Assembly: GCA_915069725.1 (NCBI GenBank) | Contig: CAJZFF010000156.1 | Location: forward strand, 1 to 5,534 | From: an uncultured Actinomyces sp. | GTDB lineage: Bacteria; Actinomycetota; Actinomycetes; Actinomycetales; Actinomycetaceae | Length of the DNA stretch: 5,534 bases | Direction of reading: 5' to 3' | Part shown: one piece after another, positions 1-5,123 of the stretch | Numbering within the stretch: position 1 is the first letter of the stretch | Layout of the letters: each line of letters begins with the position of its first letter | Made by a program: the position numbers and the translations under genes | The notes under the pieces: model-generated | Seen by the model: only the letters and a program-made list of their open reading frames with translations | Told to the model about the DNA's origin: nothing | Databases searched by the model: none

Positions 1-87
1 GACCCGCCGGCGCTGGAGGACCTGGAGGTCGTGGTGCGGGAGGCGGGGGAGGAGGAAGGGGCCGGGGAGTGCGCCGGGCGGGAATGA
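1..87 (+). CDS. Possible C-terminal end of an unidentified protein (partial, left edge)
   Basis: Frame 1 is open from the left edge to a TGA at 85-87 and gives 28 residues. They read as an acidic, partly amphipathic tail (LEDLEVVVREAGEEEG) ending in CAGRE. Third codon positions are almost all G or C, as in the genes downstream, and the composition looks more like a real protein C-terminus than the other + frames, which are Arg/Trp- or Gly-rich. The piece is too short to assign a family. It would lie 58 nt upstream of the glycosyltransferase. The same DNA can be read on the - strand as the start of a divergent gene (see the 1-98 entry). Only one of the two readings is likely to be real, and I slightly favour this one on composition. 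Confidence 0.38.
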   Translation, partial: DPPALEDLEVVVREAGEEEGAGECAGRE

Positions 88-98
88 TCTGCGCTCAT
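1..98 (-). CDS. Alternative: N-terminus of a divergent, possibly leaderless gene (partial, left edge)
   Basis: On the - strand an ATG at 98-96 opens a frame that stays open for 32 codons to the window edge. It encodes a Ser/Pro/Thr/Arg-rich start (MSADHSRPAHSPAPSSS...). Such a stretch could be a disordered N-terminus or simply the shadow of an acidic + strand tail. There is no SD, but a TACTCT box (110-105 on the - strand) sits exactly 6 nt before the ATG, the same layout as the leaderless promoter proposed for the glycosyltransferase on the other strand. This supports a real divergent start. It competes with the + strand reading of 1-87. No function can be proposed. Confidence 0.3.
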   Translation of the reverse strand, partial: MSADHSRPAHSPAPSSSPASRTTTSRSSSAGG

Positions 99-104
99 GG
101 GCTC

Positions 105-110
105 AGAGTA
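105..110 (-). promoter_or_regulatory. Candidate -10 box for a divergent leaderless start
   Basis: TACTCT on the - strand matches the actinobacterial TANNNT pattern and is 6 nt from the ATG at 98. There is no recognisable -35 at 16-18 nt. It matters only if the - strand reading of 1-98 is correct. Confidence 0.28.
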
Positions 111-133
111 CGGGGTGACCGCGCCAGGCGCGG

Positions 134-139
134 TAGCCT
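134..139 (+). promoter_or_regulatory. Candidate -10 box of a leaderless promoter for the glycosyltransferase
   Basis: TAGCCT is followed by 6 nt and then the ATG at 146. A -10 element at this distance places the transcription start at or next to the A of ATG, and no SD is present upstream. This fits the leaderless mRNAs that are common in actinobacteria. No good -35 is visible at the usual spacing. GTGACC at 115-120 is TTGACC-like but only 13 nt away. Confidence 0.5.
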
Positions 140-145
140 GCCGTC

Positions 146-1267
146 ATGAAGGTTCTTCTCGATGCGACGGCGATCCCGGCTGACCTCGGAGGCGTGGGGC
201 GCTATGTCGACGACCTCGTGCCCGAGCTCATCGCCTGCGGCGTCAACCTGGCCATGGCCGTCCAGCAACGTGATGTGGCGCACTTCTCCGCCAAGGTGCC
301 TCGCGCCCACCTCTTCCCGGTCTCGCAGTCCATGGAGTCGCGCGGCGCCCGGATGGCCTGGGAGCAGACGGGGCTGCCGGCACTCATCCACCGGATCCGC
401 CCCGACGTGCTGCACTCGCCCCACTACACCTTCCCGGCCCTGCACCAGGTGCCCGTGGTCGTCACCCTCCACGACGCCACGTTCTTCTCCCACCCGCAGG
501 CGCACTCGCCCCTCAAGCAGAAGTTCTTCACCAGCGCCATCCGCCGGGCCGTGCGGCGGGCCGACGCACTCGTCGTGCCCTCGCAGGCCACTCGCGACGA
601 GACCATCAAGTACGCCGGAGGCGACCCCGAGCGCTTCCACGTCGCCTACCACGGTGTGGACACCTCCGTGTTCCATCCGGTCGACGACGCCGAGCGGGCC
701 CGTGTGGCCGCCTCCCTTGGCCTGGAGGGCCGGCGCTACATCGGCTTCCTGGGGACCCTGGAGCCTCGCAAGAACGTCCCCAACCTGGTGCGCGCCTGGA
801 TCGACGTCTTCCGTGACTGTGAGGACGCCCCGGCCCTGGTTCTGGCCGGCGGACCCGGGTGGGACGAGGACATTGAGCCCGCCCTGGCTCAGGTGCCCCG
901 GCACCTGAACGTCTTGCGGCCCGGCTACCTGCCCCTGGAGGACCTGCCTGGATTCCTCTCCGGCTGCGAGATCCTGGCCTATCCCTCCATCGGTGAGGGC
1001 TTCGGCCTGCCGGTCCTGGAGGCCATGGCCTGCGGGGCCGCCGTGCTCACCACCCGCGAGCTGAGCCTGCCGGAGGTCGGGGGCGACGCCGTCGCCTACT
1101 GCGGATCGGACGTCCAAGCCATTGCCCGGGGTCTCGTGGTCCTGGACGCCCAGCCCGAGCGGCGCCGGGCCCTGGGGGTCGCCGCCCTCGAGCGGGCTGC
1201 CGAGTTCACCTGGAGGGCCTCCGCCAAGGCGCACGTCGAGGCCTACCGCGCCGTCCTGGCGCACTGA
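146..1267 (+). CDS. Glycosyltransferase, GT4 family (GT-B fold)
   Basis: This predicted 373-residue cytoplasmic or membrane-associated transferase would move a sugar from a nucleotide donor to a polysaccharide or lipid-linked acceptor. The length is normal for the family, and no signal peptide or membrane span is visible. The N-terminal acceptor domain starts with a strand and the glycine loop GGVGRY (15-20). LHD at 108-110 lies in its middle. The second domain opens near GFLGTLEPRKN (200-210), whose R208/K209 match the phosphate-contacting basic pair of GT4 enzymes. The hallmark EX7E motif is intact as E284 and E292 within GEGFGLPVLEAMACG, the donor-binding signature. The ATG at 146 is chosen because the fold begins immediately (MKVLLDAT) and a -10-like box lies 6 nt upstream; no SD is present. 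Its neighbours make dTDP-rhamnose and mannose-6-P, so a rhamnosyl- or mannosyltransferase is a reasonable inference. Donor and acceptor cannot be read from the sequence. Confidence 0.93.
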   Translation: MKVLLDATAIPADLGGVGRYVDDLVPELIACGVNLAMAVQQRDVAHFSAKVPRAHLFPVSQSMESRGARMAWEQTGLPALIHRIRPDVLHSPHYTFPALHQVPVVVTLHDATFFSHPQAHSPLKQKFFTSAIRRAVRRADALVVPSQATRDETIKYAGGDPERFHVAYHGVDTSVFHPVDDAERARVAASLGLEGRRYIGFLGTLEPRKNVPNLVRAWIDVFRDCEDAPALVLAGGPGWDEDIEPALAQVPRHLNVLRPGYLPLEDLPGFLSGCEILAYPSIGEGFGLPVLEAMACGAAVLTTRELSLPEVGGDAVAYCGSDVQAIARGLVVLDAQPERRRALGVAALERAAEFTWRASAKAHVEAYRAVLAH

Positions 1268-1414
1268 GGCCCCCATCCGGGGAGTGCGGTACGCCGTTTG
1301 TCTTTGGTGGTATCGACCAATGCGGCCGGTGCGCTCGTGTAGTGTTCATCGACGGGTTATCACCCATGGTGAGACGTCGGCGATACGACGCACGCGGGAA
1401 GGAAGAGACGGCCA
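1268..1414 (+). promoter_or_regulatory. Intergenic region with probable rmlD promoter and operator-like repeat
   Basis: These 147 nt are less GC-rich than the flanking genes. A TAGTGT box at 1340-1345 fits TANNNT and would give a start near 1352 with a leader of about 60 nt. No consensus -35 stands at 17 nt from it, although TTGTCT occurs farther upstream at 1298-1303. A 13-nt interrupted palindrome, TCACC-cat-GGTGA (1360-1372), lies just downstream of the proposed start, where a repressor could bind. The only hairpin after the glycosyltransferase stop is a weak CCCC/GGGG pair (1271-1282), so termination there is not convincing and readthrough into rmlD is possible. Confidence 0.4.
1397..1405 (+). 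promoter_or_regulatory. Ribosome binding site deciding the GTG start of rmlD
   Basis: GGAAGGAAG gives a good SD match ending 9 nt before the GTG at 1415. This is the main reason for preferring that start to the family-typical ATG at 1484, whose own AAGGG (1476-1480) is only 3 nt away. Confidence 0.55.
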
Positions 1415-2344
1415 GTGAACGAGACCAAGCCTGTGCAGACTGAGGGGACCTCCCTCCCCAGTGCCGGGCGCGAAGAAGGGCAGATGCGTGGGCGGGTTCT
1501 CGTCACCGGTGCCAACGGCCAGCTGGGGCGCGCCCTCATGACCCTGCTGCCACAGGCGGGCTTCGAACCCACCGGCGTCGACCTGCCCGAGGTGGATATC
1601 TCGGACGCGGACGCCATGTCCTCCTGGGACTGGACGGGCTACGACATCATCATCAATGCCGCGGCCTGGACCAATGTGGACGGGGCCGAGACTCCCGAGG
1701 GACGCCGGCTGTCCTGGCGGGCCAACACGGTCGGCCCGGTCAACCTGGCCCGAGCGGCCGTCCGGCACGGCCTGACCCTGGTGCACCTGTCCACCGAGTA
1801 CACCTTCGACGGGGCCACGGCTCTCCACACCGAGGAGGAGACCCCCTCGCCGCTGGGCGTCTACGGCCAGTCCAAGGCTGCCGGGGACGCCGCCGTCAGT
1901 GTCTGTCCCCAGCACTACCTGGTGCGCACCTCATGGGTGGTCGGTGACGGCAAGAACTTCGTCAAGACGATGCTCTCCCTGGCTGAGCGCGGCATCACGC
2001 CGAGTGTCGTGGCCGATCAGACCGGGCGCCTCACCTTCGCCTCCGACCTGGCGGCGGGCATCATCCACCTTCTCGCCTCGGGCGCCGAGTTCGGCACCTA
2101 CAACCTCTCCGGCGAGGGGCCGATCGTCTCATGGGCCGACGTCGCCAAACGGGTCTACGAGCGCGCCGGCCACAGTCCCGACGAGGTCACGCCTGTCACC
2201 ACTGAGGAGTACTACGCGGGTCAGGAGGGGATCGCGCCCCGGCCGCTGAGCTCAGCCCTGGACCTCACGAGGATCAAGGCCGCAGGCTTCACCCCGGCCG
2301 ACTCCACGGAGCGCCTGGAGGCTTATCTTCAGGGCCTCCTGTAG
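1415..2344 (+). CDS. rmlD: dTDP-4-dehydrorhamnose reductase RmlD
   Basis: The enzyme catalyses the last step of dTDP-L-rhamnose synthesis, the NAD(P)H-dependent reduction of dTDP-4-dehydro-L-rhamnose, in the cytoplasm. It is an extended short-chain dehydrogenase with an N-terminal Rossmann fold. Numbered from the ATG at 1484, the nucleotide-binding GANGQLG is at 9-15, the catalytic Thr/Ser region STEYTFDG at 103-110, and the YxxxK pair is Y127/K131. Near the C-terminus the substrate-domain motif RPLSSALD (253-260) is present. STEYTFDG departs slightly from the common STDYVFDG. Starting at GTG 1415 gives 309 residues with a 23-residue polar extension; the ATG at 1484 gives 286, closer to the usual length. 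The extension keeps G/C-rich third positions and has the better SD, so either start is possible. No rmlC domain is fused. The neighbouring rmlA supplies the first step; rmlB and rmlC lie elsewhere. Confidence 0.93.
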   Translation: MNETKPVQTEGTSLPSAGREEGQMRGRVLVTGANGQLGRALMTLLPQAGFEPTGVDLPEVDISDADAMSSWDWTGYDIIINAAAWTNVDGAETPEGRRLSWRANTVGPVNLARAAVRHGLTLVHLSTEYTFDGATALHTEEETPSPLGVYGQSKAAGDAAVSVCPQHYLVRTSWVVGDGKNFVKTMLSLAERGITPSVVADQTGRLTFASDLAAGIIHLLASGAEFGTYNLSGEGPIVSWADVAKRVYERAGHSPDEVTPVTTEEYYAGQEGIAPRPLSSALDLTRIKAAGFTPADSTERLEAYLQGLL

Positions 2345-2361
2345 GTTGAATCCGACCGGTT

Positions 2362-2367
2362 TACACT
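2362..2367 (+). promoter_or_regulatory. Candidate -10 box upstream of the DUF2142 gene
   Basis: TACACT lies in the 54-nt gap after rmlD and would give a start near 2374 and a leader of about 25 nt carrying the SD. No -35 at proper spacing is evident; the TTGAAT at 2346-2351 is too close. The gene may instead, or also, be read through from rmlD. Confidence 0.35.
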
Positions 2368-2388
2368 CCCTCGCCCCCGTTTCTCGTC

Positions 2389-2392
2389 GGAG
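2389..2392 (+). promoter_or_regulatory. Ribosome binding site of the DUF2142 gene
   Basis: GGAG ends 6 nt before the ATG at 2399. It supports that start over the in-frame ATGs at 2438 and 2447, which have no comparable SD. Confidence 0.6.
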
Positions 2393-2398
2393 ATCAGC

Positions 2399-3964
2399 AT
2401 GAGACGTGAGCTCACCAAGTACTTACGACTGCCGACCATGAGTCGTATGGAAACCGGCGCCGCGCTGTCACGGCGCCCGACGGTGGTCGGTGGGCTCCTC
2501 CTCATCCTGATGCTGCTGACCGGACTCGGGTGGGCGGTGTCCTCGCCGGTGGAGTCGTCTCCCGACGACAACTATCACCTGGGCAGCATCTGGTGCCCCC
2601 GTCCATCGGGCGATTCCTGCCAGACCAGCGTTGTCGACGGCGATCCGGTGGTCCGGGTTCCGATCGCGGTGGCGGACGAGTCAATGAGATGCTACGTCCT
2701 GCAATCGAATAAGTCGGCGGGATGTGCGCTCGGGTACGACGATTCTCATATGGTGTGGTCCAAGCGCTTCGACAATGGCGCCTACCCAATTGGCTACTAC
2801 CACTTCCATCACCTCTTCGTCGGCAAGGACGTGCAGACCTCGGTCCTGGTGATGCGAGGCGTCAATGTGCTCATCGCCGTGGCGCTTCTGGGAACCATCG
2901 GCTTCTGCGCGCCGCGGCAGTTGAGGCGGCCATTCATTGGCGCGATTGTCGCCTCGTGGGTCCCCATGGGGGTCTACTTCATCGCCTCCAACAATCCCAG
3001 CTCGTGGGCCGTCTCCGGGTTGATGGCATACTCCGCGGCAACATTCATGGCCCCGCAGCAGAAGGGGAGTCATCGTATTGCCCTCGTGATCTGCGCAGTG
3101 ATCGGCGCCGTGATGTGCCTGACGTCGAGATATGACGCCGCCTTCTTCCTCCTTGTCGTCGGCCTTGCCCTGCTCTTCGCGGTGCCGTGGAAACGAGGGG
3201 GATGGATAGGGCTGACTGCCCTCGCCGGAGTGGCCCTCCTCGGGGTCGGCACCTTTATGGCTTCGTCCCAGGTGTCGAAGGTCGCATACTTCCTGAGGGT
3301 TTTTGAGGCGTCTGATCCTGCGAAATCCGCCGATAAGCAGCCGTTCTTCGAGAAGCTCCTCGTTGGGCTGGAGACGGCACCGAAATATCTGGGCGGATTC
3401 TGGGGGCACACATGGACCCCGGGGTGGCACGATGTTCCTCTGGGGGCTCGCGCCCCCTACGTGCTCACCATTATGGCGGCCGGTGCTTTCGTGGCTGTCG
3501 GCTTGCGCCGTGGCGGTTGGCGGAAGTGGACCGCTCTGGCGATCATCGCGGGGTCGATGGTCCTTCTTCCGGCGTTGTTCTACGCCAACGGCGCCATGGA
3601 CACCATCGAGCTCTATCAGGCCCGGTACATCTTCCCGCTGCTGGCGCCCACCTTCTTCCTCATGCTGGCCGTCGATCAGGATGAGGGGGCGTGGTTCACA
3701 GTTCCGCAGGCCGTCTGGGTCACCGTCTTCATATCGCTGTGCCAGACAATCACCCTGCATACGCTGCTGCTGCGATTCGTGCAGGGTGCTCAGGAACGGT
3801 GGGAACTCGACCTCAACAAGCATATCGAGTGGTGGTGGAGTGCACCGGTCTCACCCATGATGGTCTGGTTCCTCACGACCTGCTTCGCCACTGCGGCACT
3901 GGGAACCGCCATCGCAATGCTGACGCGCACAGCTGAGAAGCACGAGGCGACACAGCACTCATAA
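2399..3964 (+). CDS. Polytopic membrane protein, DUF2142-like (possible GT-C type enzyme)
   Basis: This is a 521-residue integral membrane protein with roughly 10-12 hydrophobic segments. The first is at about 29-47, followed by a long extracytoplasmic loop (about 48-148). More spans follow near 150-170, 177-196, 226-263, 268-288, 352-370, 377-394, 409-424, 437-455 and 485-507. The loop begins SSPDDNYH (53-60), resembling the SSPDE-type motif after the first span of DUF2142 proteins, and holds four cysteines (C66, C74, C98, C109) that could form disulfides. NNPSSWAVSG (198-207) and QARYIFPLLAP (407-417) also fit that family. The biochemical role of DUF2142 is not established. The layout, with acidic residues after the first span, recalls GT-C glycosyltransferases that use lipid-linked sugars, so a role in surface polysaccharide assembly is an inference. 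Codons are visibly more A/T-ending (AAT, TAT, CAT, ATT) than in its neighbours, which suggests different ancestry or relaxed usage. Confidence 0.8.
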   Translation: MRRELTKYLRLPTMSRMETGAALSRRPTVVGGLLLILMLLTGLGWAVSSPVESSPDDNYHLGSIWCPRPSGDSCQTSVVDGDPVVRVPIAVADESMRCYVLQSNKSAGCALGYDDSHMVWSKRFDNGAYPIGYYHFHHLFVGKDVQTSVLVMRGVNVLIAVALLGTIGFCAPRQLRRPFIGAIVASWVPMGVYFIASNNPSSWAVSGLMAYSAATFMAPQQKGSHRIALVICAVIGAVMCLTSRYDAAFFLLVVGLALLFAVPWKRGGWIGLTALAGVALLGVGTFMASSQVSKVAYFLRVFEASDPAKSADKQPFFEKLLVGLETAPKYLGGFWGHTWTPGWHDVPLGARAPYVLTIMAAGAFVAVGLRRGGWRKWTALAIIAGSMVLLPALFYANGAMDTIELYQARYIFPLLAPTFFLMLAVDQDEGAWFTVPQAVWVTVFISLCQTITLHTLLLRFVQGAQERWELDLNKHIEWWWSAPVSPMMVWFLTTCFATAALGTAIAMLTRTAEKHEATQHS

Positions 3965-4010
3965 GCACTGTGGGCGGGCGGCGTATCTCGGTGCCACCCG
4001 CCCACAGTGC
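3965..4010. terminator. Strong inverted repeat between convergent genes, probable bidirectional terminator
   Basis: The arms at 3965-3978 and 3997-4010 (GCACTGTGGGCGGG and its exact complement) form a perfect 14-bp stem. After one C/A mismatch, GGC (3980-3982) pairs with GCC (3993-3995), leaving a loop of about 10 nt. The left arm starts directly after the TAA of the membrane protein gene and the element lies 3' of rmlA, so it can act on both transcripts. Neither side has a run of T, as is common for terminators in high-GC actinobacteria. Confidence 0.8.
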
Positions 4011-4029
4011 ATGAGACAGGAACGGAGCA

Positions 4030-4047
4030 GGCCGGAGGCCTCCGGCC
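4030..4047. terminator. 18-nt perfect palindrome just downstream of rmlA, likely first terminator hairpin
   Basis: GGCCGGAGGCCTCCGGCC equals its own reverse complement and can fold as a 7-bp G/C stem with a GGCC loop. It lies 7 nt past the rmlA stop (4055-4057 on the - strand). The rmlA transcript would continue after it with a moderately pyrimidine-rich stretch and then reach the larger hairpin at 3965-4010. A termination or mRNA 3'-end stabilising role fits the place. A binding site for a dimeric protein is the alternative. Confidence 0.6.
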
Positions 4048-4054
4048 AGGAGCC

Positions 4055-4927
4055 TCAGGACTGCTGGTTGTCCAGCAGACCCAGGAGGTAGGCGCCGTAC
4101 CCGGACTTCACCAGGGGCTCGGCGCGCCGGCGCAGGCCCTCGTCGTCGATGAAGCCCATGCGCCAGGCGACCTCCTCGGGGGCGCCGATGTTGAGGCCCT
4201 GACGGTGCTGGACGGTGCGGATGAAGCTGGTGGCGTCGGCCAGGGAGTCGAAGGTGCCGGTGTCGAGCCAGGCGGTGCCGCGGGGGAGGACCTCGACGGT
4301 GAGCCTGCCGGCCTCCAGGTAGGTGCGGTTGACGTCGGTGATCTCGTACTCGCCGCGGGCGGAGGGCTTGAGGTTCCTCGCGATCTCGACGACGTCGTTG
4401 TCATAGAAGTACAGGCCGGGCACGGCGTAGGTGGAGCGGGGATGGGCGGGCTTCTCCTCGATGGAGATGGCCTTGAAGTCCTCGTCGAACTCGACGACGC
4501 CGTAGGCCGTGGGGTCGGCGACCTGGTAGGCGTAGACGACGCCGCCGTCGGGGCTGGTGTGACGGCGTAGCTGGGTGCCCATGCCGGGGCCGTAGAAGAT
4601 GTTGTCGCCCAGGACCAGGGCGGCGCTGTCGTCACCGATGAAGTCGGCGCCCAGGACGAAGGCCTGGGCCAGGCCGTTGGGCTCCTGCTGGACCGTGTAG
4701 GACAGGTTGACGCCGAGCTGGGAGCCGTCGCCCAGGAGGCGGTGGAAGGAGGGGGCGTCGTGGGGGGTGGTGATGATGAGGACGTCCTGGATCCCGGCGA
4801 GCATGAGGGTGCTCAGCGGGTAGTAGATCATCGGCTTGTCGTAGACGGGCACCAGCTGCTTGGAGGTCCCCAGGGTGATCGGGTTGAGTCGCGTGCCGGA
4901 GCCTCCGGCCAGAATGATTCCTCGCAT
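4055..4927 (-). CDS. rmlA: Glucose-1-phosphate thymidylyltransferase RmlA
   Basis: The enzyme joins dTTP and glucose-1-phosphate to give dTDP-glucose and diphosphate, the committed first step of dTDP-L-rhamnose synthesis, in the cytoplasm. From the ATG at 4927 it has 290 residues, the normal length for this nucleotidyltransferase family. The nucleotide-binding loop [11 protein letters not shown] is at 6-16 with R13, followed by [18 protein letters not shown] (22-39) with catalytic K23. GDN (107-109) carries the metal-binding D108, EEKP (157-160) contacts the sugar phosphate, and AWLDTG (219-224) holds the second metal-binding D222. The start at 4927 matches the family N-terminus MRGIILAGG. 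An in-frame ATG at 4945 has a better SD (GAAGG, 5 nt away) and would add MRHTEC. The gene faces the membrane protein gene and diverges from manA. It and rmlD bracket the missing rmlB and rmlC steps. Confidence 0.96.
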   Translation of the reverse strand: MRGIILAGGSGTRLNPITLGTSKQLVPVYDKPMIYYPLSTLMLAGIQDVLIITTPHDAPSFHRLLGDGSQLGVNLSYTVQQEPNGLAQAFVLGADFIGDDSAALVLGDNIFYGPGMGTQLRRHTSPDGGVVYAYQVADPTAYGVVEFDEDFKAISIEEKPAHPRSTYAVPGLYFYDNDVVEIARNLKPSARGEYEITDVNRTYLEAGRLTVEVLPRGTAWLDTGTFDSLADATSFIRTVQHRQGLNIGAPEEVAWRMGFIDDEGLRRRAEPLVKSGYGAYLLGLLDNQQS

Positions 4928-4955
4928 GCACTCAGTGTGGCGCATGTGCGCCTTC

Positions 4956-4987
4956 GCAGTCATGCAGTCGTGCGGTTGTGCGGTGAT
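4956..4987. repeat. Four degenerate tandem octamers
   Basis: GCAGTCAT, GCAGTCGT, GCGGTTGT and GCGGTGAT follow each other without gaps. The shared pattern is GC(A/G)GT, one variable base, (A/G)T. They lie in the leader or immediate upstream region of rmlA, only 11 nt before the alternative ATG at 4945. They could be a small slippage-born array or a regulatory site. Confidence 0.6.
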
Positions 4988-5040
4988 GAGGGGCGATGAG
5001 AGAAGGCGAAGGGGTGGAGAGCGGCGACGAGGGCGGATGG

Positions 5041-5068
5041 CGGTCGATAACGATTCATGTCGGTCGAT
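5041..5068. repeat. Direct repeat CGGTCGAT, 20 bp apart
   Basis: Two identical octamers start at 5041 and 5061, two helical turns apart, so they face the same side of the DNA. A related CCGTCGAG starts at 5071, another 10 bp on. They lie about 45-80 nt upstream of the manA start, a plausible activator position. Confidence 0.5.
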
Positions 5069-5110
5069 GCCCGTCGAGGCGGCGTCCCGGGCGCGTGGCG
5101 GGTGATGGGT

Positions 5111-5116
5111 TAGCGT
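5111..5116 (+). promoter_or_regulatory. Candidate -10 box of a leaderless manA promoter
   Basis: TAGCGT ends 7 nt before the ATG at 5124. It shares the TAGCnT form and near-identical placement with the box upstream of the glycosyltransferase. There is no SD in the usual window, which supports a leaderless transcript. No consensus -35 was seen. Confidence 0.5.
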
Positions 5117-5123
5117 GCCTGGT

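Larger units (their letters stand above)
4928..5123. promoter_or_regulatory. Divergent intergenic region between rmlA and manA with short direct repeats
   Basis: These 196 nt must hold the promoters of both genes. On the + strand they contain four degenerate tandem octamers (4956-4987), a GATGAG pair 10 bp apart (4985-4990 and 4995-5000), a purine-rich tract (about 4986-5040), and two CGGTCGAT copies exactly 20 bp apart (5041 and 5061) with a weaker CCGTCGAG at 5071. I found no convincing -10/-35 pair for rmlA. The - strand frame of rmlA stays open through this region into manA, but that extension has no family resemblance and is not taken as coding. Confidence 0.6.

Noticed and set aside
95..1276. 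Long - strand open frame antisense to the glycosyltransferase (393 codons)
   Set aside because: It mirrors the G/C-rich third positions of the + gene, has a Gly/Val/Asp-rich low-quality composition and shows no family motif, while the + frame has an intact GT4 signature.
1271..1282. CCCC-atcc-GGGG as a terminator after the glycosyltransferase
   Set aside because: Only 4 bp of stem with no T-run; too weak to call.
1310..1386. GTATCG and CGATAC as inverted-repeat arms upstream of rmlD
   Set aside because: The 6-nt arms are 65 nt apart with no supporting structure between them; a chance match is likely.
2681..3823. Long - strand open frame antisense to the membrane protein gene (380 codons)
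   Set aside because: The product is hydrophilic and rich in His/Gln/Arg/Glu with no recognisable domain. The + strand frame has a good SD, regular membrane spans and family-like motifs.
4007..4570. + strand open frame antisense to rmlA (187 codons)
   Set aside because: Gly/Val/Asp-rich shadow of the rmlA codons; it starts inside the terminator hairpin and lacks any SD.
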